From positions 25,530-89,529 of the forward strand of contig NZ_QUZU01000027.1 of the NCBI RefSeq assembly GCF_004682055.1: 64,000 nt of DNA, read 5' to 3'. Made by a program: the position numbers and the translations under genes. The DNA is from Pseudomonas kairouanensis. GTDB taxonomy: Bacteria; Pseudomonadota; Gammaproteobacteria; Pseudomonadales; Pseudomonadaceae. Within the stretch, counting starts at the first letter, position 1, and the number at the start of each line of letters is the position of its first letter. Below, one piece after another: positions 51,166 to 59,146 of this stretch. Below the pieces are notes generated by a model. It was not told the origin of the DNA. It saw only the letters and a list, made by a program, of their open reading frames with translations, and ran no database searches.

Positions 51166-51831
51166 ATGAGCAAAAAGATTGCAGTGATCCTTTCCGGCTG
51201 CGGCGTGTATGACGGCACAGAGATCCACGAAAGCGTGATCACCCTGCTGCGCCTGGACCAGCGCGGTGCTCAGGTCCAATGCTTTGCCCCCGATATTGCG
51301 CAGTTGCATGTGATCAATCACCTGACCGGCGAGGAAATGCCCGAGTCACGCAATGTGCTGGTGGAATCGGCCCGCATCGCACGGGGAGAAGTGAAGGACA
51401 TCCGTGAAGCCAACGCCGACGACTTCGACGCACTGATCGTGCCCGGAGGGTTTGGCGCGGCGAAGAACCTGTCGAACTTTGCGGTGGAGGGCGCCGGTTG
51501 CAGCGTCAACCCAGAGGTTTTGGCCTTGGCCGAGGCGTTTGCTGAATCGGGCAAGCCGGTCGGGCTGATCTGCATCTCCCCTGCCCTGGCCGCGAAAATT
51601 TACGGCCCTGGCGTGACCTGCACCATCGGCACCTGCCCCGATACCGCAGCGGCCCTGGACAAGATGGGCGCCAACCACCAGGAGTGCGCGGTGGAAGACA
51701 TCGTCGAAGACACGGCGCGCAAGCTGGTGAGCACACCGGCCTACATGCTGGGCAAGAACATCAGCGAGGTGGCTTCGGGGATCAACAAGCTGGTGGATCG
51801 GGTGCTGGAGCTGACCCACGAGAACGATTAA
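51166..51831 (+). CDS. elbB: ElbB, isoprenoid-associated glyoxalase-like protein (DJ-1/PfpI superfamily)
   Basis: The 221-residue protein matches ElbB: KIAVILSGCGVYDGTEIHESVITLLRLDQRGA, the DALIVPGGFGAAKNLSNFA loop and the IGLICISPALAAKI-type nucleophile elbow with Cys. Weak glyoxalase activity and a link to isoprenoid synthesis have been reported for the E. coli homologue. ATG 51166 has the best spacing (8 bases) after CAGGAG; ATGs at 51145 and 51160 are also in frame. It overlaps the convergent UPF0178 gene by 4 bases. Confidence 0.93.
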   Translation: MSKKIAVILSGCGVYDGTEIHESVITLLRLDQRGAQVQCFAPDIAQLHVINHLTGEEMPESRNVLVESARIARGEVKDIREANADDFDALIVPGGFGAAKNLSNFAVEGAGCSVNPEVLALAEAFAESGKPVGLICISPALAAKIYGPGVTCTIGTCPDTAAALDKMGANHQECAVEDIVEDTARKLVSTPAYMLGKNISEVASGINKLVDRVLELTHEND

Positions 51832-52283
51832 CCGGCTCGCGTCAGCCGCGTCAAAATCCGGTCCAGGGCATTGGCAAACGCCTGCTTGTCCTTTTCCCCA
51901 TGGGGCGGTGGCCCGCCGCCCATTTGACCTTGCTCACGCAGGTCGGTGAACAGGTTGCGCACTGCCAACCGCTCACTCATGTTCGCCGGGCTGAACTCCT
52001 TGCCCCGTGGGTCGAGGGCGGTGACGCCCTTCTTCACCAGGCGATCCGCCAGCGGCACATCGCTGCAAATCACCAACTCGCCTGGCACCGCGTGCTCTAC
52101 CAGGTAGTCATCTGCCGCATCCGGGCCGCTGGGTACCACGATCAGTTTTACGCAGGAAAAACTCGGTTTGATCTGGCTTTGCCCGGCCACCAGCACCACC
52201 TCGAACTGGCGCTTGAGGGCGAACTTGACCACTTGGTCCTTGGCTGCCCGGGGGCAGGCGTCGGCATCGATCCATACGCGCAT
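51828..52283 (-). CDS. UPF0178 (YaiI/YqxD) family protein
   Basis: The 151-residue protein has the family start MRVWIDADACPRAAKDQVVKFA and the segments VVPSGPDAADDYLVEHA, ELVICSDVPLADRLVKKGVTALDPRGKEFS and RNLFTDLREQGQMGGGPPPH. The conserved acidic residues suggest a PIN-like nuclease fold, but the function is unproven. ATG 52283 is preceded by CTGGAAGGAGTGTTT. A hybrid REPIN lies just upstream. Confidence 0.93.
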   Translation of the reverse strand: MRVWIDADACPRAAKDQVVKFALKRQFEVVLVAGQSQIKPSFSCVKLIVVPSGPDAADDYLVEHAVPGELVICSDVPLADRLVKKGVTALDPRGKEFSPANMSERLAVRNLFTDLREQGQMGGGPPPHGEKDKQAFANALDRILTRLTRAG

Positions 52284-52315
52284 AAACACTCCTTCCAGAA
52301 ACAACATCGATCCAA

Positions 52316-52419
52316 TGTGGGAGCGGCGGTGCGACGATTCGACTTGCTCGCGAATGCGGTGCATCAGCTTGCCTATATGTGGCTGACCCACCGCTTTCGC
52401 GAGCAAGCCCGCTCCCACA
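52316..52419. repeat. Hybrid REPIN carrying the conserved-loop insert in one arm
   Basis: The right arm (52396-52419) is a standard TTCGCGAGCAAGCCCGCTCC-type arm. The left arm keeps TGTGGGAGCGG and CTTGCTCGCGAA but carries CGGTGCGACGATTCGA in place of one G between them (about 52328-52343). The insert is the complement of the loop found at 857-895 and 6765-6807. Confidence 0.9.
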
Positions 52420-52440
52420 CTGACTGTGCCCACTTAAGAC

Positions 52441-54336
52441 TTAAGCAGTAACGCGACGCTTCTCGGCCAATCGACTACGGCCATACAGCACCACAATCGC
52501 CAGGATCGCCACCGCCTGCGCACTCAACGAGTACGCATCGGCATGAATCCCCAGCCAGTCAAAGTCAAAGAACGCCACCGGTCGCGTGCCGAAGATGCCG
52601 GCTTCCTGCAATGCCTTCACGCCATGCCCGGCAAACACCACCGACAGCGCGCACAACAGCGCCGCGTTGATGCCAAAGAACAACGCCAGCGGCAGCTTGG
52701 CCGAACCGCGCAGGATCACCCACGCCAGGCCCACCAGCAGCACCAACGCTGTAGCGCCACCCGCCAACACCGCGTTGTGCCCGGCCGGGCCCGCTTGCAG
52801 CCACAGGGTTTCGTAGAACAGGATCACTTCGAACAGCTCGCGGTACACCGAGAAGAACGCCAGCATCGCAAACCCAAAGCGCCCGCCGCCGCCCACCAGG
52901 CTGCTTTTGATGTAGTCCTGCCAGGCAGCTGCGTGGCGACGGTCGTGCATCCACACCCCCAGCCACAGCACCATCACACTGGCGAACAGCGCGGTGCAGC
53001 CTTCGAGCAATTCGCGCTGGGCGCCGCTCACGTCGATCACGTAGGCGGCCAACGCCCAGGTGGCCAAGCCCGCCAACAGCGCCAGGCCCCACCCCACGTT
53101 GACGCTGCGCACCGCCGACTGCTGGCCGGTGTTGCGCAGGAAGGCGAGGATCGCCGCCAGTACCAGGATCGCTTCCAGCCCTTCACGCAGCAGGATCAGC
53201 AAGCCGGAGATGTAGCTCAACGACCAGCTCAAGCCGTCGCTGCCCAGCAGGCCGGCAGATTCGGTGAGTTTGCCCTTGGCCACGTCCAGGCGCTGTTGCA
53301 CCTGCTCCACGGGCAAGCCGTCCTGCAACGACTGCCGGTAGGCCATCAGGGCCTTCTCGGTGTCCTTGCGCACGTTGGCGTCGACGTTGTCCAGGGAGCT
53401 TTCCACCAGCTCGAAGCCCTCCAGGTACGCGGCAACCGACAGGTCGTAGGCCTGTTCATGGTCACCATTGCGGAACGCGGCGAGGCTCTTGTCCAACGTG
53501 GTGGCGGTATAGTCGAGCAACTGCGCGGGGCCGCGCTTGACCTGGGGCGGTTGCGCACGCTGGGCGCGGAAGGTCGCCGCGGCGGCTGGGCCGTTGGCGG
53601 CCAGCACTTCATTGGGGGTTTGGCGGGCCAAGTCAGCAAGGTTGAATGGCTGCTCGGTCTTCGCTGCTGCCGGGTCGGCGGTGAAGCCCGCGATGTAAGT
53701 GGCCAGGTCCCAGCGCTGGCGGTCGTCCAGTTGGTCGGCGAACGACGGCATATCGGTGCCTTCGACGCCCAGGCCCAGGGTGTTGTAGATCGCGTACAGG
53801 CTCAGGCGATCCAGGCGCGTGGCGTCCGTGAGGTTGGCGGGCGGCGGCGTCATGCCCATGCCCGCCGGGCCATCGCCTGCACCGGCAGCGCCGTGGCACA
53901 CCGAGCAATGCTGGGCATAGAGCGGGGCGCCACGGGTGGGGTCGGGAGTAATGGCCGGGGCTTGGCTCACTTCATAGGCAACCGCGAGTTGGGCGCCCAA
54001 TTGCCGGGCCTGACGGGCCACTGTCGCGCCATCCTGATGGGCGACTACAGCGGCTTTCAGTTCGTCGACGCCTTTGACCAACGCGTCGCGCTCCGGGCGT
54101 TGCGGCAGTTCTGCGACCAAGCCTTGCAACACCCCTAGAAACTCGACCTGCTCACGGTATTCAGACTCATCAATCACCTTGCCCGCCTCCACCGTGGGAG
54201 GGTAGTCAGCGCCAATGTAGTCCAGCAAATGCAGGGCTTGCGGGGCGCCTTCGGCCGTCGCGGCCATCAGGTTGACGCTGCACGACATCAACGCCGGCAA
54301 CAGCAGCCAGGCGAGAAAACGGAAGGGGGCAGTCAT
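52441..54336 (-). CDS. Cytochrome c/FTR1 fusion iron permease
   Basis: The 631-residue protein starts with a signal peptide (about 1-27) and a periplasmic region with one haem c site CSVCH (144-148). An FTR1 permease domain of seven membrane segments follows (about 370-625). It carries the two iron-handling motifs REGLE (384-388) and the RELFEVILFYETLW segment (about 505-518). It probably couples oxidation of ferrous iron to import of ferric iron across the inner membrane. It stands alone, divergent from the lipoprotein operon. Confidence 0.94.
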   Translation of the reverse strand: MTAPFRFLAWLLLPALMSCSVNLMAATAEGAPQALHLLDYIGADYPPTVEAGKVIDESEYREQVEFLGVLQGLVAELPQRPERDALVKGVDELKAAVVAHQDGATVARQARQLGAQLAVAYEVSQAPAITPDPTRGAPLYAQHCSVCHGAAGAGDGPAGMGMTPPPANLTDATRLDRLSLYAIYNTLGLGVEGTDMPSFADQLDDRQRWDLATYIAGFTADPAAAKTEQPFNLADLARQTPNEVLAANGPAAAATFRAQRAQPPQVKRGPAQLLDYTATTLDKSLAAFRNGDHEQAYDLSVAAYLEGFELVESSLDNVDANVRKDTEKALMAYRQSLQDGLPVEQVQQRLDVAKGKLTESAGLLGSDGLSWSLSYISGLLILLREGLEAILVLAAILAFLRNTGQQSAVRSVNVGWGLALLAGLATWALAAYVIDVSGAQRELLEGCTALFASVMVLWLGVWMHDRRHAAAWQDYIKSSLVGGGGRFGFAMLAFFSVYRELFEVILFYETLWLQAGPAGHNAVLAGGATALVLLVGLAWVILRGSAKLPLALFFGINAALLCALSVVFAGHGVKALQEAGIFGTRPVAFFDFDWLGIHADAYSLSAQAVAILAIVVLYGRSRLAEKRRVTA

Positions 54337-54485
54337 GAATGAATCTCAAGGGGAAATACGAAGTAACACATTGTTAAGCCTTAGACGCTTTGACTCAAGG
54401 CGTTAGTGATTTGGCGATTGGAAGGCCAAGGTATTTCAGCTGAGCGGTGATGGCGTTTTGTCGATTGCATCACATCAATAAGCCA

Positions 54486-54513
54486 TTGTTTTGCCAGTAA
54501 CCGGGTTTATAAT
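54486..54513 (+). promoter_or_regulatory. Sigma70-type promoter of the lipoprotein operon
   Basis: TTGTTT (54486-54491) and TATAAT (54508-54513) at 16-bp spacing form a good consensus promoter. Transcription is expected to start near 54520, giving a leader of about 85 bases. Confidence 0.7.
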
Positions 54514-54544
54514 GCCGCGCCCTGTTAGTGCCAAAGGGAATTTC

Positions 54545-54566
54545 ATTCCTCATTTTTATGAGGAAT
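54545..54566 (+). promoter_or_regulatory. Perfect 9-bp hairpin in the leader of the lipoprotein operon
   Basis: ATTCCTCAT-TTTT-ATGAGGAAT forms a perfect stem with a T4 loop between the promoter and the first start codon (54604). No T-run follows, so it is not a canonical terminator. It could be a protein or small-RNA target, or a stability element. The GAGGAA of the right arm resembles a Shine-Dalgarno sequence. Confidence 0.5.
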
Positions 54567-54603
54567 TACCACACCGATTCAATACTTTCAGGGAAGAAGT
54601 AGC

Positions 54604-55998
54604 ATGGCATTCCGCGCCTTGACTCCGCTCGCACTCGCGGCGGTCACCTTGCTCTCCGGCTGTTCGATGTTCCGCAGCTACGACACCGAGCTGCAAGCCA
54701 CCAACCAGCAATTGGCCACCGGTAATGTCGATGCCGCCTTGACCCTGCTGGAAAAAAACAACACCAGTGACGACAAAGACCTGCTCTATTTCTTTGAAAA
54801 GGGTGAGTTGCTGCGGGCCAAGGGCGACCTGACCGGCAGCCAGACCGCCTGGCGCAGTGCCGACCTGCAAGTCTACAAGTGGGAAGAGTCGGTCAAGTTC
54901 GACAGCGAAAAATACCTCGCCCAGTTCGGCAGTTTCCTGGTCAACGACAAGGTGCGCCGCTACGAAGGCTATGACTACGAAAAAGTCATGCTCACCACCC
55001 AGATGGCCCTGAACCTGCTGGCTCTGAATGACTTTGACGGCGCCCGCACCGAAATCAAGAAAACCCACGAGCGTGAAGCCGTCATCGCCGACCTGCGGGA
55101 CAAGGAATACCTCAAGCGCGAGAACGAAGCCGAGCGCGAAGGTGTGACCACCCAGATGAAAGACCTGCGCGGCTACCCGGTGGAAGCGCTGGATGCACCC
55201 GAGGTGGTCGGCCTGAAAAACAGCTACCAGAGTGCCTTCAGCCATTACTTGGCCGGCTTCGTCTACGAAGCCTTGGGTGAAAAAGACCTGGCCGCCCCCG
55301 GCTACCGAAAGGCCGCCGAATTGCGCCCCAACACCCCTTTGCTTGAGCAAGCATTGCTGAACCTGGACAAATCCAAGGTCGGTGCCGACGAAAGTGAAGT
55401 GCTGATCGTCGTGCAGAGCGGCCTGGCACCGGCCCGCGACTCGATCCGCCTGCCGCTGCCGATCCCGATCAACGGCAACCTGGTGATCACCCCGCTGTCG
55501 TTCCCGGTGATCAAGGCCGATACCTCCACGGCAGCCTTCGCGCAGATCGGCGTCGACGGCCAGCAACAGAACCTCACCGCCCTTAACAGCACCACCGCCA
55601 TGTCCCGCCGCGCCCTGCGTGACGACATGCCCGGGATCATCCTGCGTACCACGGTGCGTGCGGTGACCCGTGGCGTGGCGCAAAACAACCTGAACAAGAC
55701 CAACCCCATGGCCGGCCTGGTATTGGGCATCGCCTCGGCCGTCACCGAAGGCGCCGACACCCGAACCTGGCGCACCCTGCCGGACATGACCCAGGTGACC
55801 CGCCTGCGCCTCAAGCATGGCGAGCACCAGGTCAGCCTGCCCAATGCCCTGGGCGGCACGCTGGTGACGGTCAAGGCCGATCAGCGCTACCAAGTGATCA
55901 CCTTGCGCGTGGTCGGCAATCAAGTGTTCGCCGGCGGCCTTGCGGCGCACGTGGTACCGAGCCAGGCCACCCAAGCCATCGCCCTCAAACAACCTTAA
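54604..55998 (+). CDS. COG3014 family lipoprotein
   Basis: The 464-residue protein has a type II signal peptide with lipobox LLSGC (Cys 20). The mature N-terminal half is helical and TPR-like (LLYFFEKGELLRAKGDLTGSQTAWRSAD, SAFSHYLAGFVYEALGEKDLAAPGYRKAAELRPN). The C-terminal half (about 255-460) is beta-rich. Residue +2 of the mature protein is Ser, so outer-membrane retention is expected. It is the first gene of a four-gene envelope operon. Its molecular role is not known to me. Confidence 0.9.
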   Translation: MAFRALTPLALAAVTLLSGCSMFRSYDTELQATNQQLATGNVDAALTLLEKNNTSDDKDLLYFFEKGELLRAKGDLTGSQTAWRSADLQVYKWEESVKFDSEKYLAQFGSFLVNDKVRRYEGYDYEKVMLTTQMALNLLALNDFDGARTEIKKTHEREAVIADLRDKEYLKRENEAEREGVTTQMKDLRGYPVEALDAPEVVGLKNSYQSAFSHYLAGFVYEALGEKDLAAPGYRKAAELRPNTPLLEQALLNLDKSKVGADESEVLIVVQSGLAPARDSIRLPLPIPINGNLVITPLSFPVIKADTSTAAFAQIGVDGQQQNLTALNSTTAMSRRALRDDMPGIILRTTVRAVTRGVAQNNLNKTNPMAGLVLGIASAVTEGADTRTWRTLPDMTQVTRLRLKHGEHQVSLPNALGGTLVTVKADQRYQVITLRVVGNQVFAGGLAAHVVPSQATQAIALKQP

Positions 55999-56008
55999 GG
56001 AGCACGCT

Positions 56009-56380
56009 ATGCGTCATTTCATCCTCGGCGCCCTGGCGCTGGTCCTGCTTGCCGGCTGCGCCACACCGCCGCCGCCGGAACCTGGCAGTGCCGCCAGCAA
56101 AATCGTAGTGATGGGCAAGTTCAAGGGCATCGCCGTCGGCGCCATCCGCGTGGCACGCGAGAACGGCTTTCTCACCGCCAAGGTGCAGTTGAGCAACATC
56201 ACCAGCAGCAACCAGACGATGTATTACCGCTTTGCCTGGCTGGGCGCCGACGGCTTCCCAGTAGGCGATGAAGAAACCTGGAAAGTGCTGAACCTGTACG
56301 CCAACCAGGCCACCTTCCTGCCGGCCATTGCCAACCTGCCTCAAGCTGCGGACTTCCGCCTTGAAGTGAAGACGCCTTGA
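56009..56380 (+). CDS. YcfL family lipoprotein (DUF1425)
   Basis: The 123-residue protein has a lipobox LLAGC (Cys 17) followed by a Pro-rich linker (ATPPPPEPG) and a beta-sandwich domain (KVQLSNITSSNQTMYYRFAWLGADGFPVGDEETWKVLNLYANQ) typical of YcfL. In E. coli ycfL lies next to lpoB. ATG 56009 follows TTAAGGAGCACGCT, a strong ribosome binding site, 10 bases after the previous stop. Confidence 0.93.
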   Translation: MRHFILGALALVLLAGCATPPPPEPGSAASKIVVMGKFKGIAVGAIRVARENGFLTAKVQLSNITSSNQTMYYRFAWLGADGFPVGDEETWKVLNLYANQATFLPAIANLPQAADFRLEVKTP

Positions 56381-56415
56381 CGCCCACCCCAATTCAGCTC
56401 TGGAGAGATGTCCCC

Positions 56416-57003
56416 ATGTTTGCACGCTTTTCGATCCTTGCCGTCGTTGCCGTCCTGGCCAGCGGCTGCTCCAACACGTCGCCGGTACTGGGCAGCAAGA
56501 ACATCAGCTACGGCGATACCAAGGCCGTGGAAACGGTGACCAACGAGTTCGGCTCCACCGACCTGCAGATGATCGCCGAAGGCATGACCCGCTCCCTGGC
56601 TCAGTCCGGCATCCTGCAAGGCCGCCCTGTGGTGCAGGTGTACGACGTAAAGAACAAGACCAGCGAGTACATCGATACCCGTGAGATCACCACCTCGATC
56701 AAGACCCAGCTGATGAAAACCGGCACCGCCCGCTTCGCCAGCGATAACACCGACATGCAAAGCCAGGTCGACCAGCTCAAGCTGCAAAACCAGAGTGGCC
56801 TGTACAAGAAGTCCACCGTGAGCAAGACCGGCAACATGGTCGCCGCCAAGTACCGCCTGGAAGGCTCCATCAGCTCGATCGTCAAGCGCAGCGCGGACTA
56901 CAAGGACGTGTTCTACAAATTCAGCCTGCAACTGGTCGACGTCGAGAGCGGCCTGGCCGAATGGATGGACGAAAAAGAAATCCGCAAGACCACGGAGCGC
57001 TAA
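56416..57003 (+). CDS. LpoB-like lipoprotein (penicillin-binding protein activator family)
   Basis: The 195-residue protein has a lipobox LASGC (Cys 18) and the LpoB globular fold (ISYGDTKAVETVTNEFGSTDLQMIAEGMTRSL, RPVVQVYDVKNKTSEYIDTREITTSIKTQLMKTG, YRLEGSISSIVKRSADYKDVFYKFSLQLVDVESG). The Pro/Gln-rich linker of enterobacterial LpoB is nearly absent. In P. aeruginosa the PBP1b activator is, as I recall, the unrelated LpoP, so the partner of this protein may differ. Third gene of the operon. Confidence 0.9.
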   Translation: MFARFSILAVVAVLASGCSNTSPVLGSKNISYGDTKAVETVTNEFGSTDLQMIAEGMTRSLAQSGILQGRPVVQVYDVKNKTSEYIDTREITTSIKTQLMKTGTARFASDNTDMQSQVDQLKLQNQSGLYKKSTVSKTGNMVAAKYRLEGSISSIVKRSADYKDVFYKFSLQLVDVESGLAEWMDEKEIRKTTER

Positions 57004-57006
57004 GCA

Positions 57007-57747
57007 ATGCGTGCATGGATCGGCATGATCGGCTTGCTGTGCGCCTTTGGCGCCTCGGCCGCCCCGAAAATCGCGGTGACCGACCTGGCCTACGAGGCGC
57101 GGGTCGAGGAATACATTCACCAGGTATCGGCCAGCAATAACTTTCAGGCAAGCGCCTACCACGCCAGCGGCGCGTCGAACTATAGCGAGTACGAAAGCCG
57201 TACCAGCTATATCGAGCAGACTGAACTGCGCAAATTCAGTGGTGATATCAAGGGCGAGATCCTCAAGTCCCGCCAGTTCCAGCTGGTGCAGGGCACGCCC
57301 TACACTGCCGATGCCAAGGGTGACGTCTACGACGTGATCAAGCGCATCAAGGCTGGCAACTTCAAAGGTGCGGACTACGTGCTGTTCGGCACACTGTCGG
57401 ACATCGACTTTACCCAAGACATCAACGCCCTGGACCACACCAACAGCTACTCAGCCGTGCTGGGCCTGACGCTGGTGGCGGATTTCAGCCTGATCAACAC
57501 CCGCACCTATGAGATCACCTCGGCGTTCACCGCCATGGGTGAAGGCCAGGACACCAAGCTGGTGAACAGCCGCGATGTGCGCGTGAGCCTGAACCGGCCG
57601 CGGGTGGTGAAGGAAGTGTCGAAAGCGCTGGGTGAAGATGTGGCGCGCCAGTTGGCGGAGCAGTTGGGCGGTGGGTATCAGGAGCCTGGCCAGCCGGTGT
57701 TGCGTAACAACCTGCCAAGGGATGAAGCGCCGAAGATCTTGCGCTGA
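57007..57747 (+). CDS. Secreted CsgG-like-fold protein of the lipoprotein operon
   Basis: The 246-residue protein has a type I signal peptide (about 1-19, ending SASA) without a lipobox cysteine. The mature part has the CsgG/LpoB-like pattern: KIAVTDLAYEARVEEYI, GDIKGEILKSRQFQLVQG, IKAGNFKGADYVLFGTLSDID and SLINTRTYEITSAF. It starts 3 bases after the LpoB-like stop and closes the operon before a REPIN. It is probably a periplasmic partner of the lipoproteins; the function is unknown. Confidence 0.87.
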   Translation: MRAWIGMIGLLCAFGASAAPKIAVTDLAYEARVEEYIHQVSASNNFQASAYHASGASNYSEYESRTSYIEQTELRKFSGDIKGEILKSRQFQLVQGTPYTADAKGDVYDVIKRIKAGNFKGADYVLFGTLSDIDFTQDINALDHTNSYSAVLGLTLVADFSLINTRTYEITSAFTAMGEGQDTKLVNSRDVRVSLNRPRVVKEVSKALGEDVARQLAEQLGGGYQEPGQPVLRNNLPRDEAPKILR

Positions 57748-57775
57748 CACTCATTAGATCAAGCAACACAAAACC

Positions 57776-57868
57776 AATGTGGGAGGGGGCTTGCCCCCGA
57801 TGGTGGTGTATCAGTCAGCTAATCTGTAGCTGACCCACCGCTATCGGGAGCAAGCCCCCTCCCACATT
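57776..57868. repeat. REPIN with unequal inner arms
   Basis: Outer arms AATGTGGGAGGGGGCTTGC and complement are perfect. The inner stems differ, left CCCCCGAT and right ATCGGGAG, so each half folds on its own but the pair is not fully complementary. It lies between the convergent lipoprotein operon and the LysE gene. Confidence 0.92.
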
Positions 57869-57887
57869 TTTAACCCCGTTTCTTCAG

Positions 57888-58520
57888 TTACGCTGTCGCG
57901 CGATGCAGGCTGGCGAGGAACCCGGCGGCCCCCACAAACAACCCCGCAAACGTACGGTTCATCCGCTTCTGCTGCTTAGGCGTGCGCAACAACCGCAGCA
58001 CCTTCGACGCCAACCCCGTATACCCCGCCATCACGATCATATCGACGGCGATCATCGTCGCCCCCAGGATCACATACTGGATCAACAACGGCGCCTGCGG
58101 GTTCACGAACTGCGGCAGCACCGCCAGCATGAACACCAAGGCCTTGGGGTTGCTGGCATTGACCAGAAAGCCTCGGAACATCATCGCCATCGGCTTACCG
58201 ATCGGGCGCACAGCCGCGTCATCGGTCATGTCCATGGGCAGGGCACGCCACTGCTTGATGGCCAGGTACACCAAGTACGCCACGCCGAACCATTTGATCG
58301 CATAAAACGCTGTAGAGGACGTGGCCAGGATGGCGCCAAGGCCGCCGGCGACCACGGCAATCTGCATCGCCAGGCCGATTTGCAGGCCAATGGCGTTCCA
58401 GTAGCCGCGCACAAAACCGTATTGCAGGCCGCTGGACATCGAGGCGATGGCGCCTGCGCCGGGGGAAAGGGAGATGATCCAACTGGCCACGAAAAAGGCC
58501 AGCCATGTATCGAGTGCCAT
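57888..58520 (-). CDS. LysE/RhtB family exporter
   Basis: The 210-residue protein has six predicted membrane segments and the LysE signature near the N-terminus (SLSPGAGAIASMSSGLQYGFVRGYWNAIGLQIGL). FRGFLVNASNPKALVFMLAVLPQFVNP lies in the middle. These proteins export amino acids or homoserine lactone-like compounds; the substrate cannot be inferred. It ends in TSASLHRATA-type polar residues and stands as a single gene. Confidence 0.93.
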   Translation of the reverse strand: MALDTWLAFFVASWIISLSPGAGAIASMSSGLQYGFVRGYWNAIGLQIGLAMQIAVVAGGLGAILATSSTAFYAIKWFGVAYLVYLAIKQWRALPMDMTDDAAVRPIGKPMAMMFRGFLVNASNPKALVFMLAVLPQFVNPQAPLLIQYVILGATMIAVDMIVMAGYTGLASKVLRLLRTPKQQKRMNRTFAGLFVGAAGFLASLHRATA

Positions 58521-58591
58521 TACACACCTCGTTTCAAATTCGTCGTGAGCGTTAAGCTAACTCCGAGCAGCGAGGCCTGGCTATCGAATTT

Positions 58592-59146
58592 TTACGCGGG
58601 GGTGATCCAGCGGCGTACAGAGCGTTGGAAGAACAGGCTGTTGGGCACCTGCACCATCGCACTGTCGGTGCCGGCTTCGGCCACTTCGATCAGCGTGGTG
58701 TACAGCAGATTGATCGCAACCACCCGCCCCTTCACGCCGGGTTTGTCGACGGTGTCCACCAACTCGACGATATCGCCAATACGGAAAGGCCCTACGGTAA
58801 AAATCAAAATGGCGCACAACAGGTTGGACAGCACCGACCACATGGCAAAAAACGCCACGGCGGCGACCGCCACAAACCCCGACAAAGCGGTCCACAACAC
58901 TGTGGCAGAGACGCCCAGGCGACCCAGCACAAAGATCAGCGCACTGCCCATGATCAACCAGCGCAAGCCACCGCGCAGCGGCATCAGCAATTGCGGCGGC
59001 AGCGGATAACGCTCGCCCAGGCGCGTGAGGCCTTTGGCGACAAAACGCTGGGCCAGGTAACCGGCCAGCAGGATCAGCAGGATTTGCACGCCGATCCAGA
59101 TCGGTTCGATCCATTGCGCCGGCAGCGGCAGTTGCAGCGCCTCCAT
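58592..59146 (-). CDS. Short MscS family mechanosensitive channel
   Basis: The 184-residue protein has three or four membrane segments, the glycine/alanine-rich pore helix (ALSGFVAVAAVAFFAMWSVLSNLLCAILIF) and the following beta domain (GPFRIGDIVELVDTVDKPGVKGRVVAINLLYTTL, VQVPNSLFFQ). It lacks the C-terminal alpha/beta vestibule domain of full MscS (286 residues), so it is a minimal form. Its start is fused to the stop of the ABC-F gene (TGATG). Confidence 0.9.
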   Translation of the reverse strand: MEALQLPLPAQWIEPIWIGVQILLILLAGYLAQRFVAKGLTRLGERYPLPPQLLMPLRGGLRWLIMGSALIFVLGRLGVSATVLWTALSGFVAVAAVAFFAMWSVLSNLLCAILIFTVGPFRIGDIVELVDTVDKPGVKGRVVAINLLYTTLIEVAEAGTDSAMVQVPNSLFFQRSVRRWITPA

